This document shows positions 11,605 through 22,308 of a stretch of DNA of 64,000 nucleotides, in pieces. A program made the position numbers and the translations under genes. This stretch comes from Benincasa hispida. Taxonomy: Eukaryota; Streptophyta; Magnoliopsida; Cucurbitales; Cucurbitaceae. Numbering within the stretch: position 1 is the first letter of the stretch; each line of letters begins with the position of its first letter. The stretch covers positions 18,397,293 through 18,461,292 of the forward strand of contig NC_052357.1 in the NCBI RefSeq assembly GCF_009727055.1. Direction: 5' to 3'. The notes under the pieces are model-generated. The model searched no databases and was not told the origin of the DNA. It worked only from the letters and a program-made list of their open reading frames with translations.

Positions 11605-11722
11605 AAAGAAACAAATTAAAACAACAAAAAAAAATGAATTGTATACTGTTGCGATCAGTAATTCTTTCCATCAAGGTGGTCGCATTAATTGGACCAGCAC
11701 GGCGATAGCCCCCCCACACTGC
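11605..11722. repeat. Foreign sliver inside the satellite
   Basis: About 118 bp without satellite landmarks, containing an A-run (11626-11634). The segment with TTGCGATCAGTAATTC and GTCGCATTAATTGG resembles parts of the gypsy LTR family, so it may be a leftover of such an LTR. I am not certain. Confidence 0.45.
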
Positions 11723-12499
11723 ATCAGAGAAAAAATTTCATGCAACCAAACGGTTTTGGGACGGAGCTCCGTTTGGTGATCTAAACGTCTATCAGGGCCC
11801 GGCGGGAGTTCCTCAGGGCCCAATTTTTGTGCGCGAACTTTCGACGGGCGAAAATTTGAAAACGAACCCAGGCATTCAGAATGATGAAAAAAAGTCATGC
11901 GCCAAATAGTTTTGGGAATGGAGCTTGTTTGGTGCCCCAAACGGCTATCGGGCACGGCGAGGGCCCCCAAAGCCTAATTTTTGTGCACGAACTTTCCAGC
12001 AGGTGAAAATTTGAAAACGGACCAAAAGGTTGACAACGATGAGAAAAAGTCGTGTTCCAGATGATTTTCGGAACGGAGCTCGTTTGATAACCCAAATGGC
12101 TATCGGACCCGGCGGGGGTGCCTCGGGGCCGAATTTTTGTGCACGAACTTTTCAGCGGGTCAAAATTTGAAAACGGACCGATGGGTTCAGAACGATGAGA
12201 AAAAGTCGTGTGCCAGACAGTTTTCAGAAGGGAGCTACTTTGTAGCCCCAAATGGCTATTGGGCCCGGTGGAGGTGCGTCGGGGCCCAATTTTTTTGCCT
12301 GAACTTTCCGGCTATTAAAAATTTAAATATAAACCCAGGGGTTCAGAACGATGAGAAAAAGTCGTGGGCCAAACGGTTTTGGGAATGGAGGTTGTTTGGT
12401 TCCTCAAACGGCTATCGGGCCCGGCGGAGGTGCCCCACGGCCCAATTTTTGTATGTGTACTTTCCAGCGGCCAAAATTTGAAAACGAACCCAGGGGTTC
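11723..12499. repeat. 156-bp satellite array, block 3
   Basis: Five units with the consensus landmarks. It stops inside the GGGGTTC stretch of a unit. Confidence 0.95.
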
Positions 12500-13151
12500 T
12501 AAAATTAAACATATAATTATATCTCATTTAATTACTAATTCCCTTAATTCTAATTTGAACGTTTCAAATTAACTTATCACGCTATTCTAGAGCTAGTCCG
12601 TTACGAGCTAGTAGAGGGACCTCACGGACCTACAGATCATGGGCTCCAACGATCCAAGATTAATTCGCTAAACTCATTATACAAAATTAATCCCCATTCG
12701 TTAACTAATGGGTCACTCCACAAAAGCCCATAGTTTCACTCCCCTCACTGTTGATATATTATGTTCACATGATTTAACCATAATCAGCAAGTCGACCCTT
12801 CACAGGTTGTTCGTAATAACGGTTGGGTCAAATATCTATTTTACCCCCGAGATTACGTCTTATTCCTCAAGTACGTACTGATCCTCTAATGAACAACTGG
12901 TTTGTGATCCAATCACCAAACAAAACTCTCTCACCCAGTGAGAGAGTGGGGCCCCTTGTTCAAGACCTGGATTCAGTACTTGAGAGAACAACCTTTCTCC
13001 TATCCCTAAATCGGGTAGGCGTGAACTCTGTCTTACACCCTATGTCTCCAGCTATCTATCCGATCTTACCCTTGAAATGGGAGTCTTATTGAGCTGGCGC
13101 TATTGAGCCAACCCTCAACTATGCAAATCTAAAGGCAATCCCAAATAAACA
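12500..13151 (-). mobile_element. Copia LTR fragment inside the satellite
   Basis: The order of landmarks equals that of the 2-kb copia LTR family at 40830-41420 (minus orientation): AATTTGAACGTTTCAAATTA, CTCACGGACCTACAG, CCATTCGTTAACTAATGGGT, CGACCCTTCACAGG, CTCTAATGAACAA and the GAGAGAGTGGGGCC stretch. Only the middle third of the LTR is present. Satellite resumes at GAGCTCGTTTGG, about 40 bp further on in the unit, so some satellite was lost too. Confidence 0.8.
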
Positions 13152-13380
13152 AGAGCTCGTTTGGTGCCCCAAACAACTATAGGCCCTGCGAGGGTGCCCT
13201 AGGGCCCAATTTTTGTGTGTGAACTTTTCAGCAGGCGAAAATTTGAAAACGGACCCAGGGGTTCAAAACGATGAGAAAAAGCTGTGCGACAGACGATTTT
13301 GGGAACGGAGCTAGTTTGGTGCCCCAAACGCCTATCGGGTCTGGCAAGGGTGTCCTAGGGACCAATTTTTGTGCGTGAAC
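13152..13380. repeat. 156-bp satellite array, block 4 (last 1.5 units)
   Basis: It carries GAGCTCGTTTGGTGCCCC, then a full unit, and stops after GTGCGTGAAC. No satellite was seen elsewhere in the window. Confidence 0.95.
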
Positions 13381-13625
13381 TGTCACACCCTGCCCCGATT
13401 CCGCACTCATCAGCCCGAGGGGAGGCGCGACGGACCACAGATTCCACTCTTTTGTCATATCTATTGCCCATCTCTACCTTACTATACTCTCAGTAAACTT
13501 TAAGTCAAGGAAATGAACAATAATTGATTGAGTAGGCCCATTTTATTACAGCAATGTAATGTTTATACAACTCCAAGACTTAACTACAAAGTTTACAACA
13601 ACAACTCTTAAACCCCTACGGAAGT
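13381..13625 (+). repeat. Unassigned fragment starting TGTCACACCC
   Basis: It starts abruptly at the satellite edge with TGTCACACCCTGCCCCG, which looks like the start of a gypsy LTR of another family. It lacks a recognisable end and runs into the truncated 3' LTR of Gypsy-A. I see no gene in it. Confidence 0.4.
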
Positions 13626-14220
13626 GTGACTGTGGCTTGTGGCAATTCCGAAGATGGAGGGATATTATTCCTTCTGTTATGCAATCAGACCGTCAATTTC
13701 TTTCTATCCTTACTAATTCTTGTTATGGTAATTCCGAAGATGGAGGGATATTATTCCTTCTATTATGCAATCAGACCGTCAATTCTGCACAACCGTTGGT
13801 TGTACACGTGTTTCAATCCTTCTATTTTGCGTTGCTCAGCTGCATCTTTCAATCGTGGATTTGCATGCGGTGTTGTTTTTATTACCGCATGCGATTGAAA
13901 GTCGGCTCTGGATCGACTGTCGCATTGCGCCGTCATTGCGGTGTTCGTCTCTTCATTATTGATTGACAGACGCAATGTGACAGAGATGCGTTGATCAGTT
14001 TCTCGTGAGCCTTGAGCGCAAGCGGTGACTTGGTTTCTTGCAAAACAAAGTAAAACTCGGCTTGTCTTCCATCTTTATGGCATTAGTGGGTGTAATTGCG
14101 ATCATTTATAATTATTGTAATTCTAAGCTAATCTTCATACAATCGGCTCATATTTACTAACTCTTGGCCGCAATATCTAGATACGGTGATATAAATAACT
14201 TGTATTTCTACAAGTTATCA
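13626..14220 (-). repeat. 3' LTR of Gypsy-A, truncated and scrambled
   Basis: It starts (minus strand) TGATAACTTGTAG at 14220. The part 13727-14220 matches the 5' LTR. Further left, a block of about 58 bp (GAAGATGGAGGGATATTATT and following) is repeated (13644 and 13733). A stretch from outside the LTR (TCTTTCTATCCTTACTAATT) sits between the two copies. The remaining LTR is missing. Confidence 0.7.
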
Positions 14221-14236
14221 CACCCCCAAATTTAGA
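14221..14236 (-). promoter_or_regulatory. Polypurine tract of Gypsy-A
   Basis: On the minus strand the sequence AAATTTGGGGGTG lies directly before the LTR start TGATAACTTG. This is the form usual in Athila/Tat-like gypsy elements. A similar tract (AAATTTGGGGGTGGGG) occurs near 14926-14941. Confidence 0.75.
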
Positions 14237-15485
14237 TATATGCTTTTCCTCAAGCATATCTTCTATTAAGGCAATCATGCTAAATTCCTATACTATATTT
14301 TTGCGTCGATTGGTTGCACCGAATGCTATATTTAGGCACATTACTTGACATCGCAATTTCTTTCTATCCTTACTAATTCTTAATAAAGCTCTACTTTATT
14401 CTTCTATATAACAAATTTTTGCTCACAAATGCTTTTCTAATTTTTCAAAATAGAATGTTTTTCTTTTCTTGTCAAAACAACTCGATGTATCTATATGCGG
14501 TGAGCAAAATTTTGCGCCATTTATTCACTTAGAAACTGTTGATCATGGTTACACCCTTCGTTTTGGCTTGTCCCCACGGGTGTCAGGCGAACATCCAACT
14601 ACGGTTGTGTGCCAATTTCAACTTTAACTCGTGAATTTCAGAGGAATTGTCTCTTACATTTATTTGTTTTCTTTTTTTTTTAATTTCATATTGCGTTGTT
14701 CTTGGAAACCTACCTTCATTTTGGCTTGCTTCTACGGGTGTCATACGAACATCCAACTACGAGCAGGCTCCTTTCACAACTAAACTCTTATGAAGTTGAG
14801 AATATTTTTAAGGATTTCCCTTGCGCTGACATTGGAGCTTTGTATGATTTTTTTTTTAATGTGAACGCATTTTCTTAAATACTGCATATTCTTGATCTCA
14901 TCTGCTCAGACCTTCCCCACCCCCAAATTTAAAGATGAGCAAGGTCCACATTGCGTTGTTTGGAGAGATTAAACAAACACTCAGAAGAAAATTTCAAAAA
15001 GAAGGTTTGAGCAGAACTTTGAAAGATAAAAGGTAAAGTACTGCTAAACTAAGAATTAACTAAGTGTCAGTCAGAAATTACTAAGTATGGAAAATCTTTC
15101 TAAGTACAAACATATATTACATCATAGCAACGCAATGAAGAACACAAAAGTAAAAGATTGAGAACATCGCAAGTATTGACGAAGGATGATAAAGAAAAAG
15201 GCACAGGCAAAAAGTAGAGTGAATATGCACTCTTTGTATTGAATATTAACAAAGTATACAAATAAGGTACAAATGAACGCAATACAAAATTTGTGTCTGT
15301 ACAAGAATCAAAGAATTTGATTAACTCATAAAAGAATAAATGAATTTAAAAGAATACATAATGGTCGCATAGAAGAAAAAATATATATAGGAGGATTATT
15401 GTTGAGGGGCTGACGGGTCTGGAGGGCTTGGAGGGCCAATGACTAAAGGAAGAGGGTCCATAGGTACTGGATCTTACCTTGATGA
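14237..15485 (-). other. 3' untranslated region of Gypsy-A
   Basis: No convincing reading frame. A segment is present twice in diverged form: 14562-14640 and 14697-14765, both with ATTTTGGCTTG or GTTTTGGCTTG, then ACGGGTGTC and CGAACATCCAACTACG. The stretch 14480-14690 also recurs inverted at 22011-22205. The second polypurine-like tract lies at 14926. Confidence 0.55.
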
Positions 15486-17838
15486 CTACAGAACCTTCTC
15501 TTTTCCCTTGTCTTCTCTTCGTTTTCTTTTTGGCCTGGGTTCTTGCGGCGCATTCAAATCGATCGTGGGCCTTTTTGCTGGAATCTCGGGGCAATGTGGT
15601 GAGTCTTTGAGGAGTAGCCTTAAGATTTTTATGTTGATGAGGTCATGGACTTCTAGCATAGGTTCCTCATCAATGCCTATGCCCATAGACAGGCATAGAC
15701 TTGAAACGATCCATGGGAAGAAGTACTGCCCCGGATATACCCCACCAATGCTCTGATCTGCCTTGCGATCAACTGCCCTACGTCAATAGGAATGTCGCGA
15801 GCAACACGGTATACGGCCAAGACCCAATCCCTTGATACAATTCTGTCATGCGTTGTTGGGATCAGTTGCTTCTTGACCAGGTAAACCCAGAGCCTTCCCT
15901 CCATAAGCAAGGTCTTGGCCTCCAGACTGCGGATGCCTTTAAGTGAAACTGACCACTTCGTGCCCAGTTATGTTAATATCCTCAGCGGCTTCCATCTGTT
16001 GCTCCGTGGGATCATCAATAATTTTATTTCCTGGTGCATCAGGGTTGTCTTTCATTTGATAAATTTCGTTGATGTCCCTTACGCTGAAGGATGTTGTTTC
16101 TCCTTTAAAGGTCACTGCATCCCTGTTTCCATGAAGATGCCCGTGATAGAAGTCTCGCACCACCTAAGGCACAATGATGGATGGGCACTGGCAGAATGTA
16201 TCCCACCCATGTTCTACAATCACGCTCGTTATAAGGTCAGGTAATGGATTCAGCACAGGAAAGAAGCCCATCTCGATCAACATATCATCATTCTCATTTT
16301 TCCTTGATGAATGCTTCCTGGCCGGTGTGGGTTCACTGCTCTCCGTAATTACCTTGCCTTTTTCCTTAGCCAACGTAAGGCAGGCTGCTTGTCTTTCTTT
16401 CTTTTCCCGCTCCTTGCGCTGTTCTTCTTTCTCGCGCTCTGCGAGTTTTTTTCCCTTCTTCTTGTATAAGCGCCACTTATTGACTTTGCGCTTTTTCCTT
16501 TTATCTTCCTCCACTAATTTGTCCTCTTCTTCTTTCTTCCTCCTCTCTTCTTCTTCTTCTTCTCTTTCTTCTCTCGTAAATTCTTCTTCAAATTTCTTAG
16601 AGGCCAGTAACAAACAATGTTCCTCCTCGCGCTTTCGTATCCCTTCAAGTTTGGCAAGCTCATTGTTGCGTCGCATTTCTTCAAACTCCAATCTTCTTCT
16701 TCTATCCCCCTCTGCGATGATGAGCTTGCCTCTCTCCATCTTTTCTTACTTCTTCTCCTCTTCTTTTCTTTTTCTCTCTTTCTCTTCCAATGCCAAAATT
16801 AATCTCTGAGGGTCAATTGTGGACCCTTGTGGCGCATTCTCCCTGCGACGCCGCATTAGGGGGTTCCCTCTGCTTTTTCTCCTTCATCAGTCTCAACTAT
16901 TTGCGTTAGTATGGGTTGCACCGATTCCATTAACTGTGTCGTTTCCCCCCTATCTTCTCTTACGGAGGTTGATTCTCCATCCTTCTCAGGGCTCACAGCC
17001 CTCTGTTTCACTTCCTCTTCTTTTCTCAAGCGCCTCTCTTCACGCCGACACAATTTTCTTTCTTTTTTCTCCTTTTTCTTCCTCTCCTTCTTGGTCTCTC
17101 CATCTTCATCATCATCCTTTTGCTCTTTGTTCTTTCTTGCCTTGCGATGATGTGAAGACTCCGCCTCTCTAGCCTTCTTTCCCTTACTCTTTTTCTTCTC
17201 AGCCCCTTCTGGTTGCGCCTCCCCTACAACCTCCTCCAATGCAATGGCAGGGGACTTCAACGCAACCTCGTCTTCTTTGACCTCCTCCATCACAATCTCT
17301 TCTTCTACTCTTTTCTTTCTCGTAATCGCTTCTTCTTCTTTTCGTGGAGGTCCGTCATAGGCTTCTGAGATGACAGTTGCCTCTTAAGTTGGACCAGAAC
17401 ATCATTCCCTATTTCTTCTTATTCAACCACCACTTCTTCTACCACCACTACTTCACCCTTCATTGCTCCATCCGCCACTACCACCGCCTCCTCCTCCGTA
17501 GGCAGTGGTTGGTTTACAACCCCTGCCTCGGGTAGTACACCTCCTTGCTCCAAGGTACTCAGGATGTTGCCAAACACCACTATATCATCGCGTATCTTCC
17601 TTTCACGTTCAGTTGTGACGGCAGGTGTTGGCGTAGGCATGCTCTCGGTGCTTCTTCCTCGCTTGAACAAATGAGGCCTAACGGCCACAGGGTTTCTTCG
17701 GGCTCTCTCGGTGAGTCTGGGGATAGTGTGGGCTTGGGTGGCAAACCTGTGACTGGCAGCCAGGAATGCTACCTCTCGCATGGCTACTTGGTCAGGTGTG
17801 GAAGGTGAAGTAGATTGGGTGGGAGTTTGGTCAGCCAT
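15486..17838 (-). pseudogene. Extra ORF with PF20167-type plant transposon domain
   Basis: The start is ATG at 17838 (MADQTPTQST...). Three regions follow on the minus strand: a low-complexity N-terminal part (17838-17419), a long Glu/Lys/Arg-rich probable coiled coil (17293-16300), and a C-terminal domain beginning HGWDTFCQCPS (about 16200) with VVRDFYHGHL, then LWVYLVKKQLIPTTHD and DVGQLIARQIRA (15890-15750). The last motifs are those I know from the family named 'putative plant transposon protein' (PF20167, Transposase_32), which is common in plant retroelement annotations. The chain ends in a basic tail (PRPKRKRR near 15525). Breaks: in-frame TAG at 16164-16166, and frame changes near 17350, 16800, 15920 and 15680. 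The function of the family is unknown; despite its name it shows no transposase motif here. Confidence 0.75.
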
Positions 17839-18583
17839 GGATACGAGCTTAGAAAGGTCTGGTAAAAACTTGAGCTGTTAAGAAGAAAAAAAGGTCTGGG
17901 TGCAAGACGCTTAGGGTTTCTGGTTTGCCAAAGTGAGGTAAAGAGTTTCCAATGAAGGAAGAGGCCGTATTTATTTGAATGGACGCAAGATAAAGATTAC
18001 CGCATTGTGCTCACCAACGCAACTGCATTTTCGCAGAGGACGAGCAACAACGCATATATCCCCGCAACACACCCCTTAACCAATGCATTTCCAGAGGATA
18101 CCTCCACATAGTGCATTCAGCTAAGGACGGGCAAATGACATATACGAGCGTAACACACCCCTCAACTCAATACAGTTGAGTTAGGTGAACGCAAAGCATT
18201 CCTTATTGGTTTGAGATGCGTCCATTGTCGCCTTACATACCTGTTGTTAATTGTTTTATTTTTTTATTATTAAAATTTCTTTTTATCAACACAAGTGCTA
18301 TAACTTGCGACGATAAATTCTCTCTTTATTACTCAATCATTCACCATTTAAAGCTCAACGCATTAATTGCAGAAAAAAGACAAGGAATTAAAGATGAGAC
18401 AAAACTAAATGCAAAGAAATAAATGAAGAAATAAATTCATAAAGTCAAAATTAAATGAAGAATTGAAGACAAAATTCAAAATTCAAAGAGACATAAATTC
18501 AATAAAGCATTAAACATAGTATTGAGATATGGACTGAAAATTGCATTGTCATGAGTGATCGCAATCCACATCTCCGCAGGTGA
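17839..18583 (-). other. Spacer between gag and extra ORF of Gypsy-A
   Basis: AT-rich and without pol motifs. On the minus strand an AATAAATAC sequence at about 17967-17976 lies 130 bp before the ATG of the extra ORF and could be a TATA box. If so, the extra ORF may have its own promoter. That is inference. Purine-rich repeats (AAATAAATGAAGAAATAAATTC near 18417) occupy the gag side. Confidence 0.4.
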
Positions 18584-20088
18584 TCAGGCTTGCCTGCTCA
18601 ATGTCTTAAGGGCATTGCTCCTTTCCTGTAGATCCCGGGGCTTCTGAATTGCTGGGAATGTTCCCGGTGTTCGACTTCTTAGCTCAAAGGCCAGCTGGCC
18701 TACTTGGATCTCTAGATTCCTTATTGAAGATGCTTGCACTTGCATCACTACGTCGTTTTTATCCATATATTGCTTCAGCAGCATCTCTAACGAGCTTCCC
18801 GAGGTGTTAGATGATGATGGTTGCTGGTTGTGCGGTGTTGATTGCCCTTGATTGTGGTGAAAAGGCGAATTCCCTCACTGCCCTCTTGATGATTAACTAA
18901 CCCCCCTTGGTTGGGATTGCCTCCCCAACCAAAGTTAGGATGGCTCCTCCAGCCCGGATTATAGGTATTGCTGAAGGGATTGTTCTGGATAGTACACACT
19001 TGCTGAAGGTTCAATTGGCATATGCCAGCTCCGTGAGCCCCTCCACAATCGACGCAACTGATTACGGCCACTTGAGTCGATGTAGCGGATTGCGTTGATT
19101 ATGGAGCAATGGCTACCTAGTCGATTGCCATTGACTGGAGGATCGAGGTCACCGTGGCCATTTGTGCGGCCAACGTGGTCATTGTCTCCGCAGGGACAAT
19201 AGCTGTTTCACTTTTCCTTCTCTCGACACCTCGGCCTCCATATCCATCGTCGATCCAGTCATCCATATTCTACGAGATATGTCGAGGATGACTTTTAGCC
19301 TCTTGTGTATGTCTATCCATAAAACCTTACCTGCCGCGGAGGCATAAGCAACAACCTGCATTGCTCTGTCACGGCTATGTATAAACTTTCATCAAGACAC
19401 AATCAGGGGATCCCGATATGCGGGCAATTTTTCACCAGTCCCCTAAATCGCACCAAGGTGGTGCTTAGGGTCTCATTTTCCCATCTGTTCGAAGTTCAAC
19501 ACGTCCTTTTCGTCGCCTTTGTGCCGTTGACGACAGGTGGGAAGAAATTCTTCATAACGCTCTTACTAGTTGATTCCCATGAGTGATTTCATTTGGCTCA
19601 AGTGAGTAAGCCCACCTCTTAGCCTCATCCCTCAAGGTGTAAGGGGAACAGATACAGTCTTAATATTCTCGGCGGGTCATGCAAGGTAAGGAAAAATGCG
19701 CAACATCTCAACAAAGCTGGTCAGATGGGCATATTGGCTTTCACCTTACAGACCCCCAACTTCCCGGCGTTTTGAATCATCTACAGCATGCCGGCTTAAT
19801 CTCAAAATGCGATTCTTTCCACAGTCGCCTCGAATTCCAGGTGAAACAAATTATACCAAATGGGTGTCGTATAATTATGCATTGGGATGTTGCGTATCCA
19901 GCTGCCAGGAAAACAGGATCCTGAGCCTGTCGAACATCCCCTTGGTTTACAACCGGTACCGCATTATCACTGTTGTCCGCCATGCTGGCTGCCTTCTTTT
20001 GCCTAATTCGGTTCTGACGTGCCCTTGCGTGGAAAGTACGCTCGATCTCAGGGTCAGCTTCGAATTTCGGTTCAGCACCAGAACTCAT
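18584..20088 (-). pseudogene. gag: Gypsy-A gag
   Basis: The likely start is ATG at 20088, with a conserved opening (DPEIERTFHARARQNR) shared with Gypsy-B and -C. The middle capsid part is badly broken. The C-terminal part (19071-18787) contains the half zinc knuckle SCVDCGGAHGAGICQ and NPFSNTYNPGWRSHPNF, which match Gypsy-B's NPFSNTYNLGWRNHPYF. Then comes a coiled-coil tail with QASSIRNLEIQVGQLA (18784-18584). Frames alternate, so the protein is not made whole. Confidence 0.75.
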
Positions 20089-20184
20089 AAACCATCAGAC
20101 TACTCTCCACGTTGAATAGCCAATACAATGAGATCTGTCCTGCAAAATACCAAAAACACACTCAAACAATAAACCGTTAACCAG

Positions 20185-20202
20185 TCCCCGGCAATGAAGC
20201 CA
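20185..20202 (-). promoter_or_regulatory. Primer-binding site of Gypsy-A, tRNA-Asp type
   Basis: On the minus strand it reads TGGCTTCATTGCCGGGGA. This differs at three positions from TGGCGCCGTTGCCGGGGA, the complement of the 3' end of plant tRNA-Asp used by Athila-like elements. It follows the LTR after six bases, as in Gypsy-B and -C. Confidence 0.75.
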
Positions 20203-20208
20203 TAAACT

Positions 20209-22004
20209 TGTTGACTAATCACTGATAGGTATGATTGATGATGATTTATGCTCAAAATGATGCGATACTACTGCTAGATATGCGTTAATTATGGATGTTC
20301 ACGTAGTATGTCATGCGTTGTCACAAGTTTCCTTACGACGGAACTAAGTGTAATTCCACCGCAAGTTTCTCGGTGTGATCCGAGGTCGAACTCAGGGATT
20401 GTTTTAGGTTATTGTGATATGTTCATGATATATGCGACCAGGTTTTTGAAAATGTGTTTGTACAGGTATATAAATTGCGATAAAATAAAGTAAAGCAGTA
20501 AAGATGCGATAATAAAATAAAATACAATAAACCTAAGCTAGATGATACAAGATACAGGCTTTCATGTTACAAGATGTTGTGGTCAAGGCTAGCTGTGAAA
20601 GTTATGCAAAGACGTGAAATGCAGCGGCAAGTCTTATGAACAGAATAGAAAGAGAAAGATAAATAATATAAACAGCACAAGTTCTCAATTGCGTTGAAGC
20701 TAGAAATACTGTTCTGCTCTTCCCTTGGCGTACACATTTCAGTGATCAGCCATGCTCCCACATGTCTATGGTGAAACAGAGAATAACGTAATGAACGCAA
20801 GGTTGCTTCCATGTCTGGAAGTACTACTCGCTTTAGTTAAGCATTCTTCTAACCTTCTCTCGATAGATCAGAATGGCATCTTCACTTCTGCTCTCACAAG
20901 TGAAGATGTCGTCTAGCATGCCTTAGCTAAACGCATTTTATAACTTTAACACAAATTAAGTACTTGTTTGATTCATATTAACTATCAGGGGATTGAAAAG
21001 ATATCATGGAGAAAATGATTAATGGAAGAACGGAAATAAACAGAGAATGGTATATGAAAGCTATCGAAACATTTAATATATCTACTAAGCATTTGATACA
21101 TGGTGTGTGAATGAAAAGATAAAGAGAAAATGAAATGCAATGATGAAAGAGATAAAACAGATACAAACAAGTGCCAATGTCTTAGGACTGATTCGATGGA
21201 GATCTGCTTGCCAGATAGGATGGATTTGATGGTAGGGAGAGCTTCCCTCTCAGGCTTGCTCCACCGGTAGCAGAGATTTATGCATAGAGCTTCCGATCGG
21301 GTATTCAGTAGATTAGATCTGAGATTCACCTCTCATTCTTATCTCGTCTTCTTCTCAGATTTCTTCACTTAAGCACTCAGCTCAGCCTTTTCTCTCAAGT
21401 TTAGCAGCACTTAGCCCCGTATCAAGTAGCATAAGTTTTCTTTGAAATCTATGGGCTATTTATAGGTGCAGGTTTTTGACTCCGGCCTTGTGGTCCCTAC
21501 TGATGGTTATGGTAATTTCGAAGATGGAGGGATATTATTCCTTCTGTTATGCAATCAGACCGTCAATTCTGCACAACCGTTGATTGTACATGTTTTTTAA
21601 TCCTTCTATTTTCCGTTGCTCAGCTGCATCTTTCGATCATGGATTTGCATGCGGTGTTGTTTTTATTACCGCATGCGATTGAAAGTCAGCTCTGGATCGA
21701 CTCTCGTATTGCGCCGTCATTGCCGTAATTGTCTCTTCATTGTTGATTGACGGGCACAATGTGACAGAAATGTGTTGATCAGTTTCTCGTGAGCCTTGAG
21801 CGTAAGCAGTGACTTGGTTTCCTGCAAAACAGAATAAAAATCGGCTTGTCTTCCATCTTTATGGCGTTAGTGGGTGTAATTTTGATCATTTATAACTATT
21901 ATAATTCTAAGCTAATCTTCATACAATCGGCGCATATTTACTAACTTATGGCCGCAATATCTAGATAAGGTGGCATAAATAACTTGTATTTCTACAATTT
22001 ATCA
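20209..22004 (-). repeat. 5' LTR of Gypsy-A
   Basis: About 1.8 kb on the minus strand, starting TGATAAATTGTAG (22004) and ending CAACA (20209). It has a TATA box (TATAAATAG, 21464-21456). The section TTCGACCTCGGATCAC near 20400-20375 equals a landmark in the LTR at 22309-23898. Short frames inside are incidental. Confidence 0.75.
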
Positions 22005-22205
22005 CAACAAATAAATGCAAGAGATAACTCCTCTTAAATTCATGAGTTAAAGTTGAAATTGGCATACAACCGTAGTTGGATGTTCGCATGATACCCGTGG
22101 GGACAAGCCAAAACGAAGGGTGTAACCATGATCAACAGTTTTTAAGTGAATAAATGGCGCAAAGTTTTGCTCACCGCATATAGATACATTAAGTTGTTTT
22201 GACAA
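22005..22205. repeat. Inverted copy of Gypsy-A 3' untranslated region
   Basis: The segment 22011-22205 is the reverse complement of 14480-14690 with few differences (shared: GGGGACAAGCCAAAACGAAG, GTAACCATGATCAACAGTTT, GCTCACCGCATATAGATACA). It lies against the outer edge of the 5' LTR. Confidence 0.8.
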
Positions 22206-22308
22206 GATCGTGTAGTCTATCACTTAGCACCCGCGCGCCGCTTAATGCTTAACGCTATCGTCTAATGTTATCGTCCAGCTTCTACGCTTATCGTCTAGCT
22301 CTAACTAG
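22206..22308 (-). repeat. Left piece of an interrupted copia-type LTR
   Basis: It carries GATCGTGTAG (22206) and several CTATCGTCTA/TATCGTCTAGCT elements. The same kind of sequence resumes at 23899 beyond a gypsy LTR, so the two pieces probably were one LTR. Confidence 0.5.

Larger units (their letters stand above)
13626..22004 (-). mobile_element. Gypsy-A: Athila/Tat-like element without pol
   Basis: On the minus strand the order is 5' LTR (22004-20209), tRNA-Asp-type primer site (20202-20185), gag (from 20088), a spacer, an extra ORF (17838-15486), an untranslated stretch, polypurine tract (14235-14221) and a truncated 3' LTR (14220-13626). The two LTRs match over about 490 bp (21507-22004 and 13727-14220) with scattered differences. 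I found no protease, reverse transcriptase, RNase H or integrase motif between gag and the extra ORF. It looks like a non-autonomous derivative that would need enzymes from a relative. Confidence 0.75.

Noticed and set aside
14926..14941. A second gypsy LTR start after the tract at 14926
   Set aside because: The tract resembles a polypurine tract, but no TGATAACTTG-like LTR start follows it on the minus strand.
16174..16809. 211-codon Ser/Phe/Leu-rich frame on the plus strand
   Set aside because: It is the shadow of the Glu/Lys-rich minus-strand coding region of Gypsy-A.
15486..17838. Calling the PF20167-type ORF a DNA transposase
   Set aside because: The element is bounded by LTRs with primer site and polypurine tract, and no DDE or zinc-finger transposase motif is visible.
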